Shown here piece by piece: positions 27,638 to 35,705 of a DNA stretch of 64,000 nucleotides (its first letter is position 1; each line of letters starts with the position of its first letter). The DNA comes from Clostridia bacterium (GTDB lineage: Bacteria > Bacillota > Clostridia > Acetivibrionales > DSM-27016), in NCBI GenBank assembly GCA_026414765.1, contig JAOAIJ010000039.1:98358-162357 (forward strand). Direction: 5' to 3'. A program made the position numbers and the translations under genes. The notes under the pieces were generated by a model that saw nothing but the letters and a program-made list of their open reading frames with translations, did no database searches and had not been told where the DNA came from.

Positions 27638-28450
27638 ATGAGATTATATGAAGAGTCACTACAGTTGCTTAACAGGAGAAAAGGTCAATTAAGCCCAATT
27701 GACTATAATATTGTATATTTAGGGGACAGCTGGGTAGAAAAAATCAATGTTCCCCACTATAGCTATACCAGTAATGAAATTTTTGCAGCTGCTCTTAACG
27801 AAGCAAAAAAATTTAACCCGCTGTTCATCATGCACGGAGGTGACATCGTTTTTACAGGAAGTAGAGAACTCCTCGAAAATTTCATTGTAGTAAAGAATGA
27901 ACTTGTACCTGATATCCCCTTATTTGTCACCATAGGAAACCATGAGCTGGAGCCTACACCAAGTGGTCCCTGGTCTCCGGAAAATTTCCTGTCCATCATT
28001 GGACCTCTACACTTCCTTCTGAATGTGCCCGAATATCAGTTGACTATGATCGCTCTAAACACTTTATATCACTTTGTTTATAATGAATATGGGCTGACGG
28101 CGGAAGAACTAAAATTTCTCCGGCAAAGTCTGCAGCAAAGTCTGCATAATACTTTTGTCGCTACCCATGTTCCGCCTCAAAGCAGCGAGTGGTCAACTAA
28201 TAGTGGTACTTTCACTATAAACAGGGAGCCCTTCCTCCACGAAATAAAGGATAAGGCTTCTATTGCATTTGTGAGTCATGTGCATGCCTACGACACTGCT
28301 GAAATCGAGGATACTCGTTTTGTTTTGTCAGGCTGTGCTGGAGCACCTCCAAACGTAAATCAAGTAAACCATATTGTTGTAGTCAATGTAAGAAATGAAG
28401 GCGGTAGAAGCCGTATCCGCTTTAAGAAGGTACCCGTAGGTTGGACCTGA
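27638..28450 (+). CDS. Calcineurin-like metallophosphoesterase
   Basis: A 270-residue protein. The metal-ligand motifs of the family occur in order: YLGDSWVEK in place of D-x-H, GGDIVF (GD-x), VTIGNHELEP (GNHE), THVPPQSSEW (single His) and SHVHAYDT in place of GHxH. The first motif lacks the usual DxH histidine, so metal binding may differ. The start at 27638 (MRLYEESLQLL) has GAGGTGG six bases upstream; the frame is open 48 bases further but without a ribosome site. There is no signal peptide, so it is probably cytoplasmic. Its substrate is unknown. Confidence 0.8.
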   Translation: MRLYEESLQLLNRRKGQLSPIDYNIVYLGDSWVEKINVPHYSYTSNEIFAAALNEAKKFNPLFIMHGGDIVFTGSRELLENFIVVKNELVPDIPLFVTIGNHELEPTPSGPWSPENFLSIIGPLHFLLNVPEYQLTMIALNTLYHFVYNEYGLTAEELKFLRQSLQQSLHNTFVATHVPPQSSEWSTNSGTFTINREPFLHEIKDKASIAFVSHVHAYDTAEIEDTRFVLSGCAGAPPNVNQVNHIVVVNVRNEGGRSRIRFKKVPVGWT

Positions 28451-28473
28451 TAAATTTTATTGCTACGAATCTT

Positions 28474-28496
28474 AACCACCCGTAAAGGGTGGTTTA
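28474..28496 (+). terminator. Terminator after the phosphoesterase gene
   Basis: Eight-pair stem AACCACCC/GGGTGGTT with a GTAAA loop, 23 bases after the stop; followed only by TTACTAT, so moderate strength. Confidence 0.55.
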
Positions 28497-28808
28497 CTAT
28501 AACAATATAAGGGGATAGAGGTGAAACCGCTATTTCCAGACAGATACCAGGTAGAGGGCTGAAAATGTTCTCTATTTTTTTCTGTGGCTTATAGGACTAA
28601 GAAGTCTTACTGTATAGAAGATAGAAGTAGTAGCGGAGCCGGATAAATAGACCTTTATACTGCAATGCAGATTTTGTCATGCGTTTTAAAGGTATATTGC
28701 TCAAGACCAATCATATACTATTCAGTGCTGTGGAAATTTGGTATGCTATGGTAATAAAGGTTGTCTAATTTTGTTATATATAGAAGATCTTTTTGAAAGG
28801 GGTCATGT
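28497..28808 (+). other. Non-coding stretch upstream of the membrane protein gene
   Basis: No coding frame or known RNA seen. A weak AGAG/CTCT hairpin followed by TATTTTTTT near 28550-28585 may be a second terminator. The promoter of the next gene is probably in the AT-rich last 80 bases but is not clear. Confidence 0.3.
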
Positions 28809-29603
28809 ATGAGCAATAACAGTTTTAAAATACCTAAATTAAATATGATGGCAGTTGTAAATGAAGCAATTAGGCTATACAAAGAAAATCTCTGGTTCTT
28901 TATAAAAATATCATTTATTGCATTTCTCATTAACTTGTTGAGTAATGCGCTTATCGTTTTTCAGTACCTACTCAAAGAGACTACAATGGTTTTAGTGTAC
29001 AAACTTTTCTTGTTTGTTATGATGTTTCCATTTTTATATTTTAGTATTAAGTTTTCGATAGCCACTTATGTTTGTATAGCGGCAAGGTATAAGGAAAAAG
29101 ACATCAGCATAAAAGGTGCGCTAAATGTGGCTTCAGAAAGATTCTGGAAATATGTTGGAGTAAATATCCAGTTCTTTCTTGTTCTATTAGTACCTTTTGC
29201 CGGAGTTATTGTCCCGTTTTTTCTTGTGAATGGAATTATACTTAAGTGGACGATTATTGCGATATTTGCTACCCCATTAATTTATTTGGTGACAGTATAT
29301 GGATTTGCACCGCTTATGACAGTTTTGGATAAGGAAAAGAAGCAATATTTTAGTACAAGTAAGAAATTGGTCGAGGGTGATATCTGGAAAACGATTATAT
29401 TAATATTAGTTGTAACTGGGGTTTTCTATATCCCATATTACATGTATATCTATGTGTTTAACGACTATAAAGCGATTCTACCAGTAAACAAGTATGTAAT
29501 TTCAACAATAAAACAAATGCTGTTTGTATTTATTACCCCATTTACTAATTCAGTTTATGTGACACTTTTTTATAAGCTAAAAGAGAATAAAAGAATAGGA
29601 TAA
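28809..29603 (+). CDS. Multi-pass membrane protein, six predicted helices
   Basis: A 264-residue protein with about six hydrophobic segments and a short polar N-terminus (MSNNSFKIPKLNMMAVVNEA). The arrangement resembles the membrane-domain proteins related to glycerophosphodiester phosphodiesterase membrane domains and DUF975-type proteins, with a conserved-looking cytoplasmic stretch ALNVASERFWKYVGVN after helix 3 and STSKKLVEGDIWKTI before helix 5. GAAAGGGG precedes the ATG. No catalytic motif is seen and the role is unknown. Confidence 0.7.
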   Translation: MSNNSFKIPKLNMMAVVNEAIRLYKENLWFFIKISFIAFLINLLSNALIVFQYLLKETTMVLVYKLFLFVMMFPFLYFSIKFSIATYVCIAARYKEKDISIKGALNVASERFWKYVGVNIQFFLVLLVPFAGVIVPFFLVNGIILKWTIIAIFATPLIYLVTVYGFAPLMTVLDKEKKQYFSTSKKLVEGDIWKTIILILVVTGVFYIPYYMYIYVFNDYKAILPVNKYVISTIKQMLFVFITPFTNSVYVTLFYKLKENKRIG

Positions 29604-29726
29604 CAGAATGATTTAGTCATACTTCTTTTTTATTTACAGAATATTGGAGTATTGTGGTATAATGGTATGATTGATTAACATTGTTGAATACTGCCAGGCT
29701 GCATTTATCAATGGGAGTGAAGTTGA

Positions 29727-30218
29727 GTGAAATTAAAATCGAAAATAAGGATTATTGCGATCCTTGGGATAGCTATGCTGATAGTGTCAGTTGGTGCTTT
29801 CTTTGCTTATAGATACATACCAATACTTTTAGCAGATAAAACATGGATTAAGGATTTAGGATATAATGAAAATGAAGTTCACAATCTAACATTCAATTGC
29901 TACGGTGATAGAAGTTGCCCTGAAATACCTGTTAAAGTTGGAAATAAGGAATACAAATTAGGGTTTGATACAGGATGTGGTGGCGGAATATTTTTTGCTA
30001 ATGCTGTTAAGGATAAAATTGACTATGTCTTATTGGGTAAAACAGAGGAACTTAACAGAGATGACTCACATCGTGGCTGGTCAGAAAGTGTGAAGGTTAA
30101 TGAAATTGATGTATTTGGAAGTTCATATAAAAATATACAAACCACTATCTCCGATTGGTCTATGTACTCATCAAAAAAGTTTAATGGAACGATAGGCTTG
30201 GCTTATACCTTTCTTTGA
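29727..30218 (+). CDS. Retropepsin-like aspartyl protease domain protein, probably C-terminally truncated
   Basis: A 163-residue protein starting at a GTG, with an N-terminal membrane anchor (IIAILGIAMLIVSVGAFFAY). The exported part has a retropepsin-like motif KLGFDTGCGGGIFFANAV (the DTG core) and ends at GTIGLAY. In related clan-AA proteins the latter motif is followed by a further strand and a conserved L-D-Y segment. Here it stops four residues later, which suggests 3' truncation, although the catalytic aspartate is retained. The next gene converges from the other strand after 35 bases. Confidence 0.55.
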   Translation: MKLKSKIRIIAILGIAMLIVSVGAFFAYRYIPILLADKTWIKDLGYNENEVHNLTFNCYGDRSCPEIPVKVGNKEYKLGFDTGCGGGIFFANAVKDKIDYVLLGKTEELNRDDSHRGWSESVKVNEIDVFGSSYKNIQTTISDWSMYSSKKFNGTIGLAYTFL

Positions 30219-30253
30219 AGCAGAATATAATAATAAGTCTGTAGCAGTTCCCA

Positions 30254-31366
30254 TTATGGTATCCTTTTTTCGGTACTATATGCAGTTTTCTGTATTTTTT
30301 TCGTCTTAACTTCAGCCAGAATCCATATGAGCAATGGAAAGATTACTTGAAACGGGAAAGCATAGTAAGCATAAACCTTAAAAGCCCAATACCGCATTTC
30401 CATGATATTTTCATAAACTATATAAGAAAAGAAAATCATTAGTAGCCCTGTTTGTATTACGATTGACGTGTAGTCATGTAAGTTGAATATTTTACTTACA
30501 CCTTTACTCGCCACAAATAAGCATATACTGCTCTTAATAAGTGCACAGACAACAAATACAAAAGCAACAGCAATTTCAATTCTCTGCAAAAAATCGCCGA
30601 TAGATATCCGGCTTACAGCCACATGGGAAGGAAAGTATAATCTTCCAAGCAGATCCCCTAATATTACTATATTTCTTACTGTAAGCATAACTATAACTGT
30701 TCCTGCAAAAAGTATTCCTGCGAAGTATACCTTGTATGGAGACTTTTTTGTTTTTAAGGTAAACAAGACACCTATAAAAAGTATTGTTTCTGCAAATGGA
30801 AATGAAAAAGCAGAGAAACCGCCTTTTATTATAGGTGAAAAACCTCCGCCCAAAATCGGTTTGATATAACTTATATTAAATTGAGGTATTGCTAATATAT
30901 TGACTACTAGTATAATAAATATGACAATGGGGAGAAAGTACGCACTTAATCTTCCCATTACTTCAACTCCTGATTTCACAGCAGCTATACATACCAGACC
31001 CAAGAATAGCATGGGAACAAGCATTGGTGTTTCGGGCATTGCGACAGTATTTATAAACTCTCCAAAGTTGCGGATAACCAATGCGCCCAGGTGAAATGCA
31101 TACCAGGCATACAGAATTGAAACAATCTTACCACCAACCTTTCCTAATACAATATTTAAAATATCAAATAAATCTTTTCCTTGGAAGAGGGATGATATTC
31201 TTGAATATATGAGTATTAGTGGGAGCGCTATAATAATACCTGCAATTCCGGCAATCCAGGCATCATTTTTAGCATCCCCACCTATACCTAAAATCAGTGT
31301 ACTTCCCATGGTGAAAATGGTAATAAGACAAATGCCTTCTTTGTCAGTAATTTGTTCCTTGCGCAT
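30254..31366 (-). CDS. Spore germination permease, GerAB family
   Basis: A 370-residue integral membrane protein with about ten hydrophobic helices, the B subunit of a GerA-type nutrient germinant receptor in the inner spore membrane. The N-terminus EQITDKEGICLITIFTMGST is typical of the endospore-germination permease family. I prefer the ATG at 31366, with a GGAAAGTAGG site just upstream that includes the stop of the preceding small gene; a TTG at 31384 is in frame but lacks a ribosome site. It is the last gene of the gerA-C-D-B operon. The germinant cannot be read from the sequence. Confidence 0.9.
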   Translation of the reverse strand: MRKEQITDKEGICLITIFTMGSTLILGIGGDAKNDAWIAGIAGIIIALPLILIYSRISSLFQGKDLFDILNIVLGKVGGKIVSILYAWYAFHLGALVIRNFGEFINTVAMPETPMLVPMLFLGLVCIAAVKSGVEVMGRLSAYFLPIVIFIILVVNILAIPQFNISYIKPILGGGFSPIIKGGFSAFSFPFAETILFIGVLFTLKTKKSPYKVYFAGILFAGTVIVMLTVRNIVILGDLLGRLYFPSHVAVSRISIGDFLQRIEIAVAFVFVVCALIKSSICLFVASKGVSKIFNLHDYTSIVIQTGLLMIFFSYIVYENIMEMRYWAFKVYAYYAFPFQVIFPLLIWILAEVKTKKIQKTAYSTEKRIP

Positions 31367-31373
31367 CGAATAC

Positions 31374-31583
31374 CTACTTTCCAAATAATGAAGTGACCGC
31401 TCTACTTATTGGTACTGCTGGGCTAGGCACAGGTATATTTAAGGATAGTAGGGCTGCAATTGTAAACGAAAAAACGTATAATGCAGCATTGACCCAGAAG
31501 TCAACCCACTTTTTCTGCTTGTATAAGGGTACAAACTCATAAACGGCTAGTAAAGCATAACCTATAAATATTAATATAATCAT
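31374..31583 (-). CDS. Small two-helix membrane protein of the Ger operon (D subunit type)
   Basis: A 69-residue protein with two hydrophobic helices: MIILIFIGYALLAVYEFVPL, then after a basic loop (YKQKKWVDFW) ALYVFSFTIAALLSLNIPVP. Small two-helix D subunits are encoded in many GerA-type operons and modulate receptor function. It sits between the C and B genes, four bases after gerC, so it is translationally coupled. Confidence 0.75.
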   Translation of the reverse strand: MIILIFIGYALLAVYEFVPLYKQKKWVDFWVNAALYVFSFTIAALLSLNIPVPSPAVPISRAVTSLFGK

Positions 31584-31586
31584 ATG

Positions 31587-32747
31587 TTAATCACCTATCT
31601 CCAATGGTTTTGAGAGCATTGCACTGTTCTTTATATGTACTTTTGCCTCTACATTGACTTTTAAAGTTTTAAACACATCTCCCCAATTATCGGAAACAGT
31701 ATTCCATGCCTTAGGTTTCTCTTCACGCAATTTGGCTCCAAAGCCGAATATATCTACACCATATTCTTCCTGAACTTTTCTTATAATATTCTCAAGCCTA
31801 TATTTAAGCGATTTTTCTGCTGATTCTTCCAACCTTTTTCTTCCTGTATCTTCAATAACATTTGCAACACCTCCTATTTCGTCAATAGCAACATTTGTTT
31901 CTATCTTTACGTTAAATTCAATATTTCCATTATTGACAACAGGTTTAATCTTTGTCTTGCTATTGAATATTTCAAGCGATACTTGTGAAATACCTTCTTT
32001 ATTGTTTTCCTCTGCAACCAGTATTCCACCCTTTATCTGGTTTTGAATAAACAACATATCCTTTGTCTGTTCTCCATCGATAAAACCCAAAAGGCTATCA
32101 TCTTTGAAAACAGCTGTTCCCATAATATGGGGAAGCTTTTGGTTGTTTTCTGGCCTTAAATCAATCGCTGTTGCAATCGAACCAACACCTTTGGATACTA
32201 ATATATTAGTAAACTTCCAGATTTCAATATGCGGAGCGTTTGAGAGGCTTCGTTGGTTTGTAATTATTTCATCCAGAACAAAGGATGTGACTTCTTCTGT
32301 TGGAGATTTTGCTGCTAAAATTTCCTTAGCACTCTCGCCTTTGGATACTAGTATATGAATATCTGCACGTGTTTCAGCATCTCTGTTGAACCAATCAAGT
32401 ACTTGGACAACTCCCTCCTCTGCTATCTCTCGGCTTATAATAACGACCTTTGCATGACTCCAGTAGATCCTTCTGCCTATTAAGGAGATGCTATGTCTTA
32501 CAGCGTCAAAAATAGTTTTTCCTTCGATGGTAATTGTCTGTGACTTTGTTTGAGATTCTTTGCCTGTAGTTATTTCGACAATCTCTACTGTAATGCTATA
32601 TTTTTCATGTATACCTTTATCTATTGCAACACCTGCAACTACTGCCATTTGGTCTAATTCCCTGTAATTCCAGCACCCTGTAACAAGTGCTGAAACAAAT
32701 AACAGTAGGAGAGAAAGAAGGAGCATTTTAAAAGTTCGCATAAACAT
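31587..32747 (-). CDS. Spore germination lipoprotein, Ger(x)C family
   Basis: A 386-residue lipoprotein. The signal sequence ends in a lipobox (LLLFVSALVTGCWNYRELDQ; the lipidated Cys precedes W-N-Y-R-E-L, a family hallmark). The rest has the GerC-family domains, including AVVAGVAIDKG near the N-terminus, GRRIYWSHAKVVIISREIAE, and a C-terminal region with RLENIIRKVQEEYGVDIFGF. It is the C subunit of the germinant receptor. Its start overlaps the end of gerA, with GGGGGAAAT as ribosome site. Confidence 0.93.
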   Translation of the reverse strand: MFMRTFKMLLLSLLLLFVSALVTGCWNYRELDQMAVVAGVAIDKGIHEKYSITVEIVEITTGKESQTKSQTITIEGKTIFDAVRHSISLIGRRIYWSHAKVVIISREIAEEGVVQVLDWFNRDAETRADIHILVSKGESAKEILAAKSPTEEVTSFVLDEIITNQRSLSNAPHIEIWKFTNILVSKGVGSIATAIDLRPENNQKLPHIMGTAVFKDDSLLGFIDGEQTKDMLFIQNQIKGGILVAEENNKEGISQVSLEIFNSKTKIKPVVNNGNIEFNVKIETNVAIDEIGGVANVIEDTGRKRLEESAEKSLKYRLENIIRKVQEEYGVDIFGFGAKLREEKPKAWNTVSDNWGDVFKTLKVNVEAKVHIKNSAMLSKPLEIGD

Positions 32748-34300
32748 TATTTCCCCCGGGTCTTTCTGTTTGATTGTCTTACCAGATTCCTTGCCCCTAT
32801 GATCTTAGGTCTTAATGTCATAGTCCACCAAGGAGCTCGTATCCAAATATCCTGACCGCTATGGTTTTTAATAGAAGTAATACTTAACATGTAAGGAACC
32901 CCAAAAGATCTAATACTGACCAGGTGAATAACCAGTGCTATAAAACCGAATATAAGCCCGTAGATGCCTAAAATAGATGCCAAAACTAAAAATATAAACC
33001 TTATTATAATAACTGAACCTATCAGATTTTTATTAATCAATGTTAGAATGCCTGATATAGAAGTAATTATTACAACAGGGGCACTTACCAGTCTTGCTTC
33101 AACTGCAGCTTGGCCTAATACCAGCGTACCTACTATGTTTATTGCCTGTCCTATAGGAGAGGGCATCCTTGTACCTGCCTCCCTTAACACATCAAATACA
33201 AGAAGCATAATGAACATAGACAATGCTGTTGGGAAAGGAACACCTTGGCGTGAAGCGGCTATGCTCAAAAGCAAGTGGGTGGGTAACATTTCCTGATGGA
33301 AAGTTACGATAGCAAGGTATGCAGATGGGATAATTAAAGACAATATAGCGCTGGAGGTTCTGAAAAGCCTGTTAATTGAGGAAAAAATAAAGTTATTATA
33401 GTAATCTTCATTGGATTGTGTGGTCTCCGCTAATATATACGGAACTGTCAGGACAAAAGGACTCCCATCAACAAACAGGGCAATTCTTCCTTCGAGAAGC
33501 TTTGCTGCAATAACATCCGGCCTTTCACTGGCACCTACAGTATCAAATGGTGAAAATGGCTCATCTCTGATAAGCTCCTGAATATACCCTGAATCAAGGA
33601 CAGCATCAATTTCTATTTTTTTAAGGCGATTTTCCAGTTCATTCAATATACTTTCGTGTGCCAATCCTTCTATAAAACAAATACATATTTTTGTTCGCGT
33701 TCTTTCTCCGATTTCACTAAACTTAAATTTCAAGTCAGGATTATTAATTTTTCGTCTGACTAATGACAGGTTAGTGGTTATGGATTCTGTAAATCCTTCT
33801 CTTGGGCCACGAACAACCTTTGCTGACTCTGGCTCGCTAATGGACCTTGTTTGCCAGCCTTTTAAACTAATAATGAGAGCTCTTTCATAACCTTCCAGTA
33901 AGAATATTGTTTCCCCATTAATTATAGAATTTACAATTTTGCTTATGTCTTCTGATGTCTTAATATTGTTAGCTGCAAGTACCTTATACTGTAATTCCTC
34001 TAAGAGATTGTTTCTGGTGATTCCTTCACATAAGTTATTGCCTAAAATTGGCTGGATAATATTTTCATTGAGTAGTTCAGTATTAACCATTCCATCAAAG
34101 TATAGGATGCAGCAGTTTGCATCAGACAAATATTTGTTCTGAAATCTTCTCGTAATTAACATCTCATCGCCTGAGAACATATTCTCAAGCAATGAGATAT
34201 TTTCTTCGATTGACTTTGCTAATGATTTCTTAGCGAATATTTTACTGTGGGGGCTCATTTCCAGCTTTTTGTTAGCATTAGTAAGTTTTTTTCTGAACAC
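32747..34300 (-). CDS. Spore germination protein, GerAA family
   Basis: A 517-residue A subunit of a GerA-type receptor. It has a hydrophilic N-terminal half (to about 285) and a membrane half with four to six helices. Family text includes NPDLKFKFSEIGERTRTKIC near the middle, and RIALFVDGSPFVLTVPYILA with ASRQGVPFPTALSMFIMLLV in the C-terminal domain. The first codon is a GTG at 34300 preceded by GAGG. It heads the operon A-C-D-B. A forespore promoter is expected upstream, but I could not define it. Confidence 0.94.
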   Translation of the reverse strand: MFRKKLTNANKKLEMSPHSKIFAKKSLAKSIEENISLLENMFSGDEMLITRRFQNKYLSDANCCILYFDGMVNTELLNENIIQPILGNNLCEGITRNNLLEELQYKVLAANNIKTSEDISKIVNSIINGETIFLLEGYERALIISLKGWQTRSISEPESAKVVRGPREGFTESITTNLSLVRRKINNPDLKFKFSEIGERTRTKICICFIEGLAHESILNELENRLKKIEIDAVLDSGYIQELIRDEPFSPFDTVGASERPDVIAAKLLEGRIALFVDGSPFVLTVPYILAETTQSNEDYYNNFIFSSINRLFRTSSAILSLIIPSAYLAIVTFHQEMLPTHLLLSIAASRQGVPFPTALSMFIMLLVFDVLREAGTRMPSPIGQAINIVGTLVLGQAAVEARLVSAPVVIITSISGILTLINKNLIGSVIIIRFIFLVLASILGIYGLIFGFIALVIHLVSIRSFGVPYMLSITSIKNHSGQDIWIRAPWWTMTLRPKIIGARNLVRQSNRKTRGK

Positions 34301-34949
34301 GTTCTATCATCCTCAGTCGTTGTTTGTCATTTAAGTAAATAATATATGTATTATTTTTTGCCGAAGAAGTTGATTTGTTTTTTCTTATAAATAATGTGTA
34401 ATCACCTAATTAATAGTATTGCCAAAACTCAATGTAGTTAAAACCTTCAGCAAGTTCAATTATCTCATATAATAAAAAGGACTTTATGGTGAAATTTGTT
34501 ATTATAGATCAGAGTTGGTAAATCGGTTGACATATAAAGTATATTTTGGTAAAATGCTGACATATAATGCAGAGTTTTGCTGTAATAGCTTGCATCTATT
34601 CGAAATGTTTATTACTATTCATAATGCTTAATGTTGTATCCTAATTATGTTGGAGTCACTTAGCTGTAAAGAATTTCAAACAATTAGTATTTGGCATAAT
34701 CTTGCAAAATGATTCACTGGATGGAAAATTATTTCTAATACGCAGTCAATATTCCAAAATTAATAAATGTAACAATAAAACAGATTAGCACTTAAAGCAT
34801 GACAGGCACTTGTTGGTTGTTAATCGTTGGAGGGGCACGTTAACCGCTGATGAGGAATATACAGTAAATGTTATGGTTGCTTATCGATTGAGGTAAGTGA
34901 AAGGGCGAAGCTATGTAAAATGTTATGATTAAATTGTGAGGTATTAGAG
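34301..34949 (+). promoter_or_regulatory. Intergenic region between ger operon and loaP, with a promoter-like tandem repeat
   Basis: No gene seen. A strong promoter-like element reads rightward: TTGACA (34527-34532), 17 bases, TAAAAT (34550-34555). It is followed 30 bases on by a similar CTGACATATAAT...TGTAAT copy (34557-34586). If used, the loaP message would have a leader of nearly 390 bases, so a nearer promoter may exist. A weak GGTT/AACC inverted repeat lies near 34814-34844. Confidence 0.4.
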
Positions 34950-35471
34950 ATGTATTGGTATATACTCCATGTGCAAACAGGAAGGGAATATAATGTGGAG
35001 GAGTTGTTAAGGAAGCGACTGGATTCTAATATTTTTATGCCGTTTATACCATTACAAGAGAGCCTTTTCAAGATAGCCGGTACAGTAAAGAAAGAACTAA
35101 AACCATTATTTCCGGGGTATGTGTTTGTTGAATCTGAGTTATCCGAACAAGAATTTATGAAAAGGACAAGCAACTTAATTTATGCTACGCATATCATAAT
35201 CAGGCTATTGAGGTATTCAGATACGGAAATTGCGTTGAGGGAATGTGAAAGGCAGATGCTACTATGCTTGAGCAATGACAAATATTGTATTGAACCATCG
35301 AGTGGTATTATAAAAGGCGATAAAATATATATAACTGATGGACCGCTCAGAGGGTGGGAGAGTATTGTTAAAAAAGTAAACAGGCATAAAAGACAGGCTA
35401 GCATTGAGATAGAATTTATGGGGAGTCTCCGGTTGGTTAGTGTATCGTTGGAGATTATGGATAAGGTGTAA
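34950..35471 (+). CDS. loaP: LoaP-type NusG paralogue (processive antiterminator)
   Basis: A 173-residue protein with a NusG N-terminal domain (about 1-105: YWYILHVQTGREYNVEELL, then KPLFPGYVFVES, a family signature) and a C-terminal KOW domain (about 118-173: KGDKIYITDGPLRGWESIVK, then KVNRHKRQASIEIEF). This matches specialised NusG paralogues of the LoaP group, known from Firmicutes to sit beside long polyketide operons and to stop premature termination. GAGG lies nine bases before the ATG. It is 234 bases upstream of a giant PKS gene, and the gap contains an intrinsic terminator. It is too divergent and too isolated from the secE-nusG-rplK context to be the housekeeping NusG. Confidence 0.9.
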   Translation: MYWYILHVQTGREYNVEELLRKRLDSNIFMPFIPLQESLFKIAGTVKKELKPLFPGYVFVESELSEQEFMKRTSNLIYATHIIIRLLRYSDTEIALRECERQMLLCLSNDKYCIEPSSGIIKGDKIYITDGPLRGWESIVKKVNRHKRQASIEIEFMGSLRLVSVSLEIMDKV

Positions 35472-35507
35472 AATGGGTATAAGTTCTGTTGTTAGTGTAA
35501 AAAGAGA

Positions 35508-35539
35508 TTAACAATAATAAATTATCTATGATATATAAT
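35508..35539 (+). promoter_or_regulatory. Possible promoter of the PKS leader
   Basis: TTAACA (35508-35513) and TATAAT (35534-35539) with a 20-base gap, or TATATA at 35532 with 18. If used, the leader RNA would start near 35546 and be about 55 bases long before the terminator hairpin. Alternatively, the PKS genes are read through from loaP. Confidence 0.35.
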
Positions 35540-35564
35540 CCAACGCCAAGGGAACTGTGTATTG

Positions 35565-35657
35565 ATGGGTGAATTAAAGCTTCAGTACGATGAAATATTG
35601 AGTATATGTTATTCATATACTGATTTTTTTTGTTTAGAGCAAGCAAAAAAGTTATAG
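35565..35657 (+). CDS. Possible 30-codon leader ORF overlapping the terminator
   Basis: ATG with AAGGGAA about ten bases upstream opens a frame of 30 codons (starting MGELKLQYDEILSICYSYTD) that runs through the whole terminator hairpin and its U-tract and stops at 35655-35657. No homology is recognised. A frame of this length can arise by chance. If translated, ribosomes would interfere with the hairpin. Confidence 0.2.
   Translation: MGELKLQYDEILSICYSYTDFFCLEQAKKL
35601..35631 (+). terminator. Intrinsic terminator in the leader of the PKS operon
   Basis: Perfect eight-pair stem AGTATATG/CATATACT around TTATT, followed by GATTTTTTTTG. It lies 75 bases upstream of the first PKS start codon and 130 bases after loaP, with no gene to terminate other than loaP. 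It is therefore a likely attenuator that LoaP-modified polymerase passes. A small hairpin with a UACG loop (arms TTCA 35581-35584 and TGAA 35591-35594) directly precedes it and is a candidate LoaP recognition element. Confidence 0.75.
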
Positions 35658-35705
35658 AGTATTATTGAACATAATATAAATTTTATTATTTGTATGGGGG
35701 TTTAT

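Noticed and set aside
35694..35705. ATG at 35694 as start of PKS1
   Set aside because: No ribosome site upstream; GGGGG lies directly after it and is well placed for the ATG at 35706.
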